The notes under the pieces were generated by a model. It ran no database searches. It saw only the letters and a list, made by a program, of their open reading frames with translations, and was not told where the DNA came from. Of a DNA stretch of 64,000 bases, positions 17,440-25,390 are shown piece after piece (the stretch's first letter is position 1; each line of letters starts with the position of its first letter). A program made the translations under genes and the position numbers. Source of the DNA: CAVRXQ01 sp963838845 (GTDB lineage Bacteria > Actinomycetota > Acidimicrobiia > Acidimicrobiales > Bog-793); NCBI GenBank assembly GCA_963838845.1, contig CAWISR010000002.1:992001-1056000 (forward strand), given 5' to 3'.

Positions 17440-17442
17440 TCT
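17437..17442 (+). promoter_or_regulatory. Putative -10 box, leaderless ThyX-like gene
   Basis: TAGTCT overlaps the helY stop codon and ends nine bases before the ATG at 17452. No ribosome site is seen. Confidence 0.35.
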
Positions 17443-17451
17443 TCCCTGGGC

Positions 17452-19116
17452 ATGACGCCCTACGCGACCGAGCACTTCACGCCGTCAGAACGTGACGTCC
17501 TCCGTCGCTATGTGACGAATCTCGACGGGCCGGTCTTCGCGCTCGTCAACCTGCCCGAGGTCGTGCGCGGCGCGCTCTTCGCCCGCTACTCCCGCTCCGC
17601 GAAGAGCCTTCGCCGGCTGTTCCTCGACGAGTTCGTCGGGGACTTGGACATCTCGGGCGACGTCACGCTCGACGCGACGGTCGGCTTGAAGCGCGCCGAG
17701 GAGCTGTATCGGCGGATCTTCTTCGAGTACGGCGACGACTCGGTTGCGCAGCTCGGGGGCGTCCACCTCGCCTGCGAGCAGGCGTCGAACGTGCTGACGA
17801 AGGTCCTCGAGTGGGGTCGACTGATGTCGTACCTCGAACAGTCGACGCGGTACATCCCCTACGACACGCGGCTTTCTTCCGGCCGGTATCGCTACTACCG
17901 CGACACCGAAGTGCTCGATTCGCCGCTCGGGGCGCGATACGTCGGTGACATGGACCGAATGTTCGACACCTACGGGGAGCTGCTCCCGCTTTTGCAGTCC
18001 CACATCACTCGCGCGACGCCGAACGACGGCTCCGTCGGCGACTTCGCCTACCGCCAGTCGGTGCGGGCGCGCGCCCTCGATGCGCTGCGCGGCCTGCTCC
18101 CGGCGGCGACGCTCTCCAACGTCGGCGTCTACGGGTCGGGTCAGGCCTACGAGCAGCTCTGCCTGAAGATGCGCGCCCACCCGCTGCCGGAGGTCCGCTC
18201 CTACGGCGAGCGCGTCCTTGCGGAACTGCAGAAGGTGATCCCGTCGTTCCTCGTCCGCGTCGACCGGCCAGATCGCGGCGGCGAATGGGTCACTTACCTC
18301 GCGGCACGCCGCGACGAGATGGACGCCCTCACCGTGCGGCTGTTCGGTGAAGCGCGTTCCCCAGGCGACGCCGTTGACGCCGACGCAACGGTACGCCTCG
18401 TCGATTTCGATCCCCGCGGCGAGGACAAAGTCATCGCCGCGATGTGCTTTCCGCACTCCGAGCTCACCGAGACGGACCTCGCCGAGCGCGTTGCCCAACT
18501 CGGCAAAGACGAGCGCCGGGCGATCGTCGCCGCCTACGTCGGCGAGCGGAAGAACCGCCGTCACCGGCCCGGTCGTGCCCTCGAGCGCACCGACTACCGC
18601 TTTGAGGTCGTCTCGGACTACGGGGCCTTCCGTGACCTGCAACGACACCGCATGCTCACGATCGAGTGGCAGCCGCTCTCACCCTCCCTCGGCTACACGC
18701 TGCCTGACCTCGTCGCGGAGACGGACCTCGCGCCACGCTTTGTCGAGTCGCTCGAGCGTTCACGCGAGCTGCACGAGACGCTCGCCGAGGCCCTGCCCCG
18801 CCAGGCCGTCTACGCGGTGGCGCTCGCCTTCAAGATCCGCTACGTCCTCCAGCTCAATGCCCGTGAGGCGATGCATCTCATCGAGTTGCGCTCGAGCGCC
18901 CAGGGCCATCCCGTCTACCGGAAGATCGCGCAGGCGATGCATCGCCAGATCGCCGAAATCGCCGGCCACGATGCGATCGCGCAGATGATGATCTACGCCG
19001 ACCACGACGACGTCGAACTCGGCCGCCTCGGAGCGGAGGACCGGGCAGCCCAGCGACGAGCGGCCGACACCAACCCGCACGTGACCCACCCGAGCGGCGG
19101 CTCGATATCCCTCTGA
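17452..19116 (+). CDS. Double-length FAD-dependent thymidylate synthase (ThyX)-like protein
   Basis: A 554-residue protein made of two ThyX-like halves. The first has EYGDDSVAQLGGVHLA and EWGRLMSYLEQSTRYIPYD (about 85-145). The second has HRPGRALERTDYRFEVVSD and LQRHRMLTIEW (about 365-410), where RHR matches the ThyX flavin/substrate motif, but the rest of RHRxxSxNExS is altered. Classic ThyX is about 220-250 residues and tetrameric. This longer class is known in actinobacteria and its activity is uncertain, so dUMP methylation is not claimed. The gene starts 12 bases after helY. Confidence 0.75.
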   Translation: MTPYATEHFTPSERDVLRRYVTNLDGPVFALVNLPEVVRGALFARYSRSAKSLRRLFLDEFVGDLDISGDVTLDATVGLKRAEELYRRIFFEYGDDSVAQLGGVHLACEQASNVLTKVLEWGRLMSYLEQSTRYIPYDTRLSSGRYRYYRDTEVLDSPLGARYVGDMDRMFDTYGELLPLLQSHITRATPNDGSVGDFAYRQSVRARALDALRGLLPAATLSNVGVYGSGQAYEQLCLKMRAHPLPEVRSYGERVLAELQKVIPSFLVRVDRPDRGGEWVTYLAARRDEMDALTVRLFGEARSPGDAVDADATVRLVDFDPRGEDKVIAAMCFPHSELTETDLAERVAQLGKDERRAIVAAYVGERKNRRHRPGRALERTDYRFEVVSDYGAFRDLQRHRMLTIEWQPLSPSLGYTLPDLVAETDLAPRFVESLERSRELHETLAEALPRQAVYAVALAFKIRYVLQLNAREAMHLIELRSSAQGHPVYRKIAQAMHRQIAEIAGHDAIAQMMIYADHDDVELGRLGAEDRAAQRRAADTNPHVTHPSGGSISL

Positions 19117-19526
19117 TCGTCGCCATCGGCACCGAATTGCTTCTTGACTCGGAGAGGTCGGGGTGCAGAATTGACAGGTCCCGCGAGTCAGGCGCCGGTT
19201 CGGGAGCCTCCGTCAGTCGCTCCAGGTCGTCTAGGCGGGGCAGTTGCGCAGGACAGCGATCCAGGGGGCCGAGTAGACAACGTCACTCGCCCCAAGGCGA
19301 GCCGTGCTCGGGCGGGCGCGGAAGACGGCGCCAAAGGTTCCCTGGATCGCTTCTCACGTGCGGCACGACGGTCGCTCCGGTCCCGCTCAGGGCGGGAATT
19401 TGCCCGCTCCCAGAGCGGTTGTAGGCGCATGATGTGCCGTATAGTGACCGGGCCCAGGCCCCCCGCACTGACGCCGTCGCTTCGGGCGACGAGGGAGGGA
19501 AGTTGGCACAAGGGATCGAGGACGTA
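19117..19526. other. 410-base intergenic region
   Basis: The largest gap in the window. It contains no convincing reading frame, tRNA or known RNA. A nested inverted repeat lies at 19383-19418 and a possible promoter follows (CGGTTG at 19416-19421, 18 bases, TATAGT at 19440-19445), about 80 bases before the DUF4193 start. The first part (19117-19370) shows nothing I can name. Confidence 0.5.
19383..19418. repeat. Nested inverted repeat upstream of DUF4193 gene
   Basis: Outer arms CCGCTC (19383-19388) and GAGCGG (19413-19418) enclose inner arms GCGGG (19392-19396) and CCCGC (19403-19407) around an AATTTG loop. It overlaps the putative -35 at 19416. It could be an operator or a terminator for the gene before it; no T-run follows. 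Confidence 0.4.
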
Positions 19527-20027
19527 ATGGCGAGCGACATTGGGGAAGAGGTCGACACCGACGCCTCCCCAGTAGAAGAACTGGAAGCACCACTCGAGGA
19601 ACCGGAGGACGAGGAGCTCTTAGAAGAAGAGGGCCTCGAGATCGATGACATTGTCGCCGAGGACCTCGTCGAAGCGGACGAAGACGAGATCGCCGAGACC
19701 GCGGACGAAGACGAGGCCGAGATCGACCCGGCGGCGCCGACGGTCGTCGAAGAGCCGCTCACCGAGATCGAAGACGACGATGAAGAGCTCGACGACGATG
19801 ACGTCGAGGCGAGTCTCGACGTCATCTTGAAAGAGCGTCTCGTCGTCGCCGACGAGGCGGAGGATGAAGACGACGCCGAGCCGACCGACGCGGAGGATCG
19901 CGCCGACGGGGCGACGCGCGTGCTGCCGAAGCAGCCCGGTGAGTTCGTCTGCCAGTCGTGCTTCTTGGTGAAAAGCCAAACCCAGCTCGCCGACCGCCGG
20001 CGCAAGCTCTGTCGCGACTGCGTCTGA
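19527..20027 (+). CDS. DUF4193 domain protein with zinc-ribbon tail
   Basis: A 166-residue protein: about 120 residues are extremely acidic, then TRVLPKQPGEFVCQSCFLV and KLCRDC supply two CxxC pairs. This matches DUF4193, a small actinobacterial family that normally runs to about 100 residues, so the acidic N-terminal arm is enlarged here. Function is unknown; the cysteines probably bind zinc. ATG at 19527 has GAGG upstream; an in-frame TTG at 19503 with its own GAGGGA is an alternative. The stop overlaps the next start as TGATG. Confidence 0.75.
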   Translation: MASDIGEEVDTDASPVEELEAPLEEPEDEELLEEEGLEIDDIVAEDLVEADEDEIAETADEDEAEIDPAAPTVVEEPLTEIEDDDEELDDDDVEASLDVILKERLVVADEAEDEDDAEPTDAEDRADGATRVLPKQPGEFVCQSCFLVKSQTQLADRRRKLCRDCV

Positions 20028-20482
20028 TGGCCGACGACCAAAGCCCGAAAGAGCGCGCCCGCCGGCTCGCCGATGAGCTCGTCGACTATGCGATCTATGC
20101 GCCCCTCGGCGCTGTCGCGACGCTCGCCGACGAGCTTCCCGCGCTCGTCCGTCGTGGCCGCGACCGGTTCGGTGGCCAGGTAAAGCTCGCCCAGATGTTC
20201 GGCAAGATCGCCGCGGACTCGGCGCGGCGACAGGCACAGGGCTTCGCCCGCGGACGCCCGGGTCGTGCCGAGACCGCGGAGCCGGCGCCCGGGCCGGCGT
20301 CCTCGACGGAGCGTCCGCCGTTCGCGGGCTATGACGACCTCGTGGCCACCGAGGTCATCGCGCGTCTGGACCGCCTTGGCACCGAAGCGCTGCGGTCGGT
20401 GCGAGCGTACGAACAAGCACATCGCAACCGACGGACGGTTCTCGGGCGCGTCGCGCAACTTCTCGCCAACCGACCGAATTAG
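20027..20482 (+). CDS. Conserved hypothetical protein, coupled to DUF4193 gene
   Basis: A 151-residue soluble protein. The N-terminal part (ERARRLADELVDYAIYAPLG, then VATLADELPALVRRGRDRFGG) is helical and amphipathic; a Pro/Ala-rich linker at about 90-110 leads to a second helical part ending in Arg-rich sequence. ATG at 20027 overlaps the DUF4193 stop, so translation is coupled. I do not recognise the family. The amphipathic helices suggest membrane-surface or lipid contact, but this is only inference. Confidence 0.6.
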   Translation: MADDQSPKERARRLADELVDYAIYAPLGAVATLADELPALVRRGRDRFGGQVKLAQMFGKIAADSARRQAQGFARGRPGRAETAEPAPGPASSTERPPFAGYDDLVATEVIARLDRLGTEALRSVRAYEQAHRNRRTVLGRVAQLLANRPN

Positions 20483-20484
20483 CG

Positions 20485-20970
20485 GTGGGGGGCGAGGGCG
20501 AGTCGGCGCGTCGCGCGCTCGTCAGCGACGTTGGTGACATCGCCGCCCTCGCGGTCGACTACCTCGCAGCGCTCGAGAGCGCGCGCGGCGGCGACGCGCT
20601 CACCTCGCGTATACGTCCCCTCACCGACCCCGACGCCCTCGCCGCGCTGATCGCGGATGCGGAAAACGCCCTCCTCATCGTCGGTCTCTATGACCGCGTC
20701 ATTGCCGGGTTCGCGTTCGCTGCATCACGTGACGACACCGGTGGACCGCGGCGAATCGAAGTCGAGGCGATGTATATCGACCCGCCGTTACGCCGCGTCG
20801 GTATCGGCGAGGCGATGATCGACGAAGTCACGCGGTACGCGCTCGAGCGGCACGCCGCTTCGATCGACGTTGTCGCGCTGCCAGGCGACGGCGCGACGAA
20901 GTCGTTCTTGGAAGCGACGGGATTCCGCGCCCGTCTGCTCGTCATGCACCGTGCGTCGCCGGGCAGATGA
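20485..20970 (+). CDS. GNAT family N-acetyltransferase
   Basis: A 161-residue acetyltransferase fold: IEVEAMYIDPPLRRVGIGEAM carries the acetyl-CoA-binding R/Q-x-x-G-x-G/A-like loop (RRVGIG), followed by the alpha-helix and a final FLEATGFRAR strand. The substrate is unknown. It starts with GTG two bases after the previous stop and ends in an ATGA overlap with the Nudix gene, so it is part of a five-gene unit beginning at or before DUF4193. Confidence 0.75.
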   Translation: MGGEGESARRALVSDVGDIAALAVDYLAALESARGGDALTSRIRPLTDPDALAALIADAENALLIVGLYDRVIAGFAFAASRDDTGGPRRIEVEAMYIDPPLRRVGIGEAMIDEVTRYALERHAASIDVVALPGDGATKSFLEATGFRARLLVMHRASPGR

Positions 20971-21386
20971 AAGACGAGGCGCTCACGCCGGTGACTTGTG
21001 TCGGGGTCGTCGACGTCGAAGACGGGATGCTCCTGCTCATCAAAAGACGCGACCCACCGTCGGCGGGCCGTTGGACACTGCCGGGAGGACGCGTCGAGCC
21101 CGGTGAGGCGCTGCGTGACGCGGCGTGGCGCGAGGCGATCGAGGAGACGGGGCTCGACCTCGAGATCGGAGAGCTGCTCGGCACCGCCGAGATCGACGCG
21201 CCACCAGAGCGTTTTCTCGTCAGCGACTTCCTCGCCCGCCGTCGCGAAGATGCAACGGCACCGGCACCCGGAGACGACGCCCTCGAGGCCCGTTTCGTTC
21301 CGCTCGAAAAGGTGCTCGACCTAGACCTCGTCGACGGGGTCGGGCGTTGGCTCGTCGACCACAGGGTCCTCGACGATCGGCGCTGA
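20967..21386 (+). CDS. Nudix hydrolase
   Basis: A 139-residue hydrolase of nucleoside diphosphate-linked compounds. The Nudix box is complete: GGRVEPGEALRDAAWREAIEE followed by TGL, with the metal-binding REAIEE glutamates. WTLPGG precedes it. The exact substrate cannot be read from sequence; ADP-ribose or 8-oxo-dGTP type substrates are common. ATG overlaps the GNAT stop by four bases. The last 66 bases overlap the end of the convergent gene at 21321-22808, an unusually long tail-to-tail overlap. Confidence 0.87.
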   Translation: MKDEALTPVTCVGVVDVEDGMLLLIKRRDPPSAGRWTLPGGRVEPGEALRDAAWREAIEETGLDLEIGELLGTAEIDAPPERFLVSDFLARRREDATAPAPGDDALEARFVPLEKVLDLDLVDGVGRWLVDHRVLDDRR

Positions 21387-22808
21387 GGGGACCCCGTCGC
21401 CCGCGACGTCCACCGGCTCGGGTGATGCGTCGGGCGTCGTCGTCGCTTCGTCGGGACGCGGCGGCTCGGCGAATTTCTCCGGCGCAGCGTCAATGGTTGC
21501 CGCTGTCGCCCTCTCGGGCGCCGGTTGCCTTTGACCCTTAGGGCGGCCACGTTCAGGGGCGACACGCTTCACGGGTCGCGGGGGAGGAGGGAGCGCGAGG
21601 CCGAGCATCGGCGCGAGGGCCGGGATCCGTCCCGCCCACGCCGCCGCGTCACGCCTCAGCGTGCCGGACTCGTCTGTCGGCATGGCCGCGGGCTTGACCG
21701 AGAGCCGGACGGGCGAGGCCGCGGCAGCCTCCAGGAGCGCGAGCCATCTCTCCGGAGGCGTCGTGGCGTCGAGCGCCGCGCTGGCCGCTTCCGCGAGCGG
21801 TTTCGCGAGCGGCGATGGCAGTCGAGCTCCCGCGTCCGGTGCCCGAGACGACAGCCGCAACGCCTGCAGCACACGCCCAGCCTCGAGCGCGTGGCCGATC
21901 TCTTCTTCCCAGGTCGTGCGGATCTTCGCCACCCGGCCCGCAAGCGCTTCGCGCAGCGTGGCCAGGAGCGCCCGGCCTTGCTCGTCTCGCGGCGTCGCCC
22001 CGACGACCGTCGTGCGCAGATCGCGCAGCGAGATCGACTCCAACTGCGCGACAGCCGCATCGGCGCGATCAAGCCACATGGCACGACGCACCTCCGGGAG
22101 GAGCTGCTCGGCGAGGCTGATCATCGCCTCGCCACCCTGCGCTCCGGCACCGCGTGCTTCGGCGACGGCTCGACGAATCGCTGGCATGCCACCGCGCGCG
22201 AGCTGTTCCGCGACCGCCCGCTGATCCGGTGCAAGCCCGACCAGGAATTCGTCACGGTGTTTCGTCCCCGGTGCAAAGCGCGGCGGCCGGGCGCGTCTCG
22301 GCTTCTCGACGACCCGCGGCCGACGGTCGGGCGCGCTCGGGCGTTCGGAATCCGACGAGTCAGGCGTCGGCCGAGCTGAGCGCGGCCGAGCGGTGCGCTC
22401 GCGGCGGTGTGCGTCCGGACCGCCCTCAACACGCGGTGGCCGCCCGGGGCGTGGTCGTTTCTCGTCGCGACGCGGACGCGCGCCCTCCCGATCCGCGCGA
22501 TCCCGGCTCGGACCACGCCGACGTGCGACGAGTTCCGTCGTTACGGATCCCGTACCTTCGCTCGGCCCGGTACGTATCTCGATCCGACCTTTCGGCTCGG
22601 CGCGCTCCCGAGGCGGCAGCACCGAGACGATCGTGATTCCGTCCAAGTCGAACGAGGCTTCGACCCGTACGACATCGCCGACCTTGGCGTTGTCCTCGAG
22701 GAGCTTCGCGTCGATCGCGCCGCGGGGCTCCTTCGCGCCGGCGGCGCGCCACGTCCAGGTTCCGTCGCCGCGGACGGACGTCAACTCAATGTCGAGACGA
22801 CGCGCCAT
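21321..22808 (-). CDS. Putative RNA-binding protein with OB-like N-terminus and Arg-rich linker
   Basis: A 495-residue protein of unrecognised family. Residues 1-75 form a beta-rich domain (LDIELTSVRGDGTWTWRAAG, then VGDVVRVEASFDLDGITIVSVLPP) like an OB or S1-type fold. Residues 80-200 are a disordered, strongly basic Arg/Pro/Asp segment. Residues 205-400 are helical (DEFLVGLAPDQRAVAEQLARGG onwards), and the last 90 residues are Pro/Glu/Asp-rich. The layout suggests RNA or ribosome association, but that is inference. It is divergent from the ABC transporter and overlaps the Nudix gene tail to tail. Confidence 0.6.
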   Translation of the reverse strand: MARRLDIELTSVRGDGTWTWRAAGAKEPRGAIDAKLLEDNAKVGDVVRVEASFDLDGITIVSVLPPRERAEPKGRIEIRTGPSEGTGSVTTELVARRRGPSRDRADREGARPRRDEKRPRPGRPPRVEGGPDAHRRERTARPRSARPTPDSSDSERPSAPDRRPRVVEKPRRARPPRFAPGTKHRDEFLVGLAPDQRAVAEQLARGGMPAIRRAVAEARGAGAQGGEAMISLAEQLLPEVRRAMWLDRADAAVAQLESISLRDLRTTVVGATPRDEQGRALLATLREALAGRVAKIRTTWEEEIGHALEAGRVLQALRLSSRAPDAGARLPSPLAKPLAEAASAALDATTPPERWLALLEAAAASPVRLSVKPAAMPTDESGTLRRDAAAWAGRIPALAPMLGLALPPPPRPVKRVAPERGRPKGQRQPAPERATAATIDAAPEKFAEPPRPDEATTTPDASPEPVDVAGDGVPSAPIVEDPVVDEPTPDPVDEV

Positions 22809-22939
22809 TCGCGCGACAACCTACCTGCTCTCGGCGCTGCCCGTCTTCGCCCGGTCGGTTGATTGTGGTTCTTCGACCGTTACGCTCGCTGCGCGTCCTG
22901 AGCAGAAACTGCTCACGAAATGGTCTTGAAGGTCAGGTG

Positions 22940-24865
22940 ATGGCGCTGGGCGGCGGAATGGGGATGGGAGGAGCGCGCATGGGCTGGGGCCTCATGCGCT
23001 CACTTGGACGCGATCCTTCGGTGAAAGACGAACGATTGCGCCGCGGAACGTGGAAGCGCGTCATCCAGTTCGCCCGGCCGTATCGCAAACTCCTCGCCCT
23101 GTTCCTGGTCCTCATCGTCTTCGACGCCGTGGTGTCGACGGCGAACCCGCTTGTCTACCGGGCGATCATCAACGACGTTGTCAAAGGCATTCGACGCCAT
23201 TCGTTGGTCCACACCGAAGAGATTGCGGTCATCACTCTCGCCGCGGTGATCGCGGGACTCGCGCTCGTGAGCGTCGTGAACGGCGTCGCCGAGCGTGGCG
23301 TCTCGGCGCGAATTGGTGAAGGTCTCATTTACGACATGCGGTCGAAGGTATTCGAGCACGTGAACCAGATGCCCATTGCCTTTTTCACCCGCACCCAGAC
23401 CGGAGCTCTCGTCTCTCGGCTCAACAACGACGTTCTCGGAGCGCAGCAGGCATTCACCGACGTCTTTTCGAACGTCATCGGCAACATCGTGAGCGTGACA
23501 CTTGTCCTCGGGGCGATGTTCGCCCTCTCGTGGAAGATCACGCTCGCCTCGCTCGTGGTTCTGCCGCTCTTCATCATCCCCGCGCGCCTGATGTCGCGAC
23601 GCCTGCAGCGGATCACCCGCGAGTCGTACAACTTGAACGCCGAGATGACGACGATGATGAGCGAGAGGTTCAACGTCGCAGGCGCACTCTTGGTGAAGAT
23701 CTTCGGGCGTCCCACCTTCGAGACCGAGTCGTTCAACCAACGCGCCGGACGCGTGCGCGACATCGGCATCACCCAGGCGCTCTTCGCGCGGATCCTCTTC
23801 GCCTCGCTCGCTTTGACCGCCGCGATCGCCACGGCACTCGTGTACGGCTGGGGTGGAGTGTTGACGCTACACGGGGCGCTGACGCTCGGAACGATCGTCG
23901 CGCTCACCGCGTATCTCAACCGCCTTTACGTCCCATTGACCCAGCTCTCGAACGTCCAGGTGGACGTGCTGACGGCGATGGTCTCGTTCGATCGCGTCTT
24001 CGAAGTCCTCGACCTGCCCCCGATGATCCAAGAGAGCCCCGACGCCGTGCCGATTCCGCCCGGTTCCGCCAGCGTGGTATTCGACCACGTCGACTTCGCG
24101 TACCCGGGTGCCGATGAGGTGTCCCTCGCCTCCTTGGAGTCCGTCGCCGTCTTGGAGCATCTGCCGCGGGTGCCCGTCCTCCACGACGTCTCCTTTGTGA
24201 TCCAACCGGGCGAGCTCGTCGCGCTCGTCGGACCGACGGGTGCGGGCAAGACGACGATCGGCTCCTTGCTTGCCCGCCTCTACGACGTGGACTCGGGTTC
24301 GGTAAAGGTGAACGGCGTCGACGTCCGACAGGCGACGATCGCTTCGTTGCAAGCGACCGTCGGCGTCGTCACCCAGGATGCGCATCTGTTCCACGACACG
24401 ATCCGCGCCAACCTGGCGTACGCACGGCCGGAATCGACGGACGACCAGATGTGGCACGCACTCGAAGATGCCCAGATCCGCGACCTCGTCGATTTGCTCC
24501 CCGAGCAACTCGACACCGTGGTCGGGGATCGTGGCTATCGACTCTCTGGAGGCGAAAAGCAGCGCATCGCGCTCGCCCGGCTGTTGCTGAAGGCGCCGTC
24601 CGTCGTCGTCCTCGACGAGGCGACCGCGCACCTCGATTCGGAGTCGGAGGCCGCGGTCCAGCGAGCGCTCGATCAGGCGCTCGTCGGTCGTACCTCACTT
24701 GTCATCGCCCACCGTCTGTCGACGATCCGCAATGCCGACCAGATTCTCGTCTTGGACGACGGCCGCGTCGTCGAGCGCGGCACCCACGAGGAGCTGATCG
24801 AAAGGGCTGGCTTGTACCGCGAGCTGTACCAGACCCAGTTCGCCGATCCGACCGTCCACGCCTGA
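22940..24865 (+). CDS. ABC exporter, fused permease and ATPase
   Basis: A 641-residue half-transporter that probably works as a homodimer or heterodimer. A basic Gly/Met-rich N-terminus leads to six membrane helices (about 50-340), then the ATPase with Walker A GPTGAGKT (431-438), signature LSGGEKQ (535-541) and Walker B VVVLDEATAHLD. About 20 extra residues (VSLASLESVAVLEHLPRVP) are inserted early in the ATPase domain, before VLHDVSF. The substrate is unknown; multidrug or lipid export is typical. ATG at 22940 is chosen over the long upstream frame because AGGT and the family N-terminus fit. Confidence 0.9.
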   Translation: MALGGGMGMGGARMGWGLMRSLGRDPSVKDERLRRGTWKRVIQFARPYRKLLALFLVLIVFDAVVSTANPLVYRAIINDVVKGIRRHSLVHTEEIAVITLAAVIAGLALVSVVNGVAERGVSARIGEGLIYDMRSKVFEHVNQMPIAFFTRTQTGALVSRLNNDVLGAQQAFTDVFSNVIGNIVSVTLVLGAMFALSWKITLASLVVLPLFIIPARLMSRRLQRITRESYNLNAEMTTMMSERFNVAGALLVKIFGRPTFETESFNQRAGRVRDIGITQALFARILFASLALTAAIATALVYGWGGVLTLHGALTLGTIVALTAYLNRLYVPLTQLSNVQVDVLTAMVSFDRVFEVLDLPPMIQESPDAVPIPPGSASVVFDHVDFAYPGADEVSLASLESVAVLEHLPRVPVLHDVSFVIQPGELVALVGPTGAGKTTIGSLLARLYDVDSGSVKVNGVDVRQATIASLQATVGVVTQDAHLFHDTIRANLAYARPESTDDQMWHALEDAQIRDLVDLLPEQLDTVVGDRGYRLSGGEKQRIALARLLLKAPSVVVLDEATAHLDSESEAAVQRALDQALVGRTSLVIAHRLSTIRNADQILVLDDGRVVERGTHEELIERAGLYRELYQTQFADPTVHA

Positions 24866-24934
24866 TCGTCCGACCATGCGCGGTGCGCGGCACCGCGATA
24901 CCGTCCGCTTCGTCTGACGATTTTGGAGGGCGCC

Positions 24935-25363
24935 ATGGTCGACAATCCGCCGAAGGACACGCCGTATGTCTCGCCCTATCTGCTCGTTGATGACGTCGAC
25001 GAGCAAGTCGACTGGGTGGTGGACGTGCTCGGCTTCGCGGATCAGGGCCGCGCGAAAGGTCCCGACGGCAAGACGATGCACGCCGCCGTGCGGGCGGGTG
25101 AAGGCCTCGTGATGATGGGCAACCCCGGGCCGACACACGGGACGCCAAAGAGCCTCGGCGGCACCACTTCGATGGTCTACGTCTACGTCAACGACGTCGA
25201 CGCTTCGCACGCCCGTGCGAAGCAAAAGGGGGCGGAGATCGTGGATGAGATCGCCGACCAGTTCTACGGAGATCGCACCTTCGGGGTTCGCGACCCGCAG
25301 GGGCACCTCTGGTGGGTCGCCCAGCACGTTCGCGACGTCAGCCCCGAGGACATGCACCCGTAG
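24935..25363 (+). CDS. VOC superfamily protein (glyoxalase/PhnB-like)
   Basis: A 142-residue vicinal-oxygen-chelate fold with two beta-alpha-beta-beta-beta repeats: VSPYLLVDDVDEQVDWVVDVLGF at the start and FGVRDPQGHLWWVAQH near the end. The C-terminal DP.G..WW pattern is that of the PhnB/YdhR-like branch. Reaction unknown. ATG at 24935 is preceded by GGAGGG. It follows the ABC exporter by 69 bases and may share its transcript. Confidence 0.82.
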   Translation: MVDNPPKDTPYVSPYLLVDDVDEQVDWVVDVLGFADQGRAKGPDGKTMHAAVRAGEGLVMMGNPGPTHGTPKSLGGTTSMVYVYVNDVDASHARAKQKGAEIVDEIADQFYGDRTFGVRDPQGHLWWVAQHVRDVSPEDMHP

Positions 25364-25390
25364 CCGCCCCCGCGTCCGAAAGAGGTCCCA

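Noticed and set aside
19114..19160. A short CinA-like string (IVAIGTELLLD) right after the ThyX-like gene
   Set aside because: Only about 11 residues match and the following sequence is unrelated, so chance is the simpler explanation.
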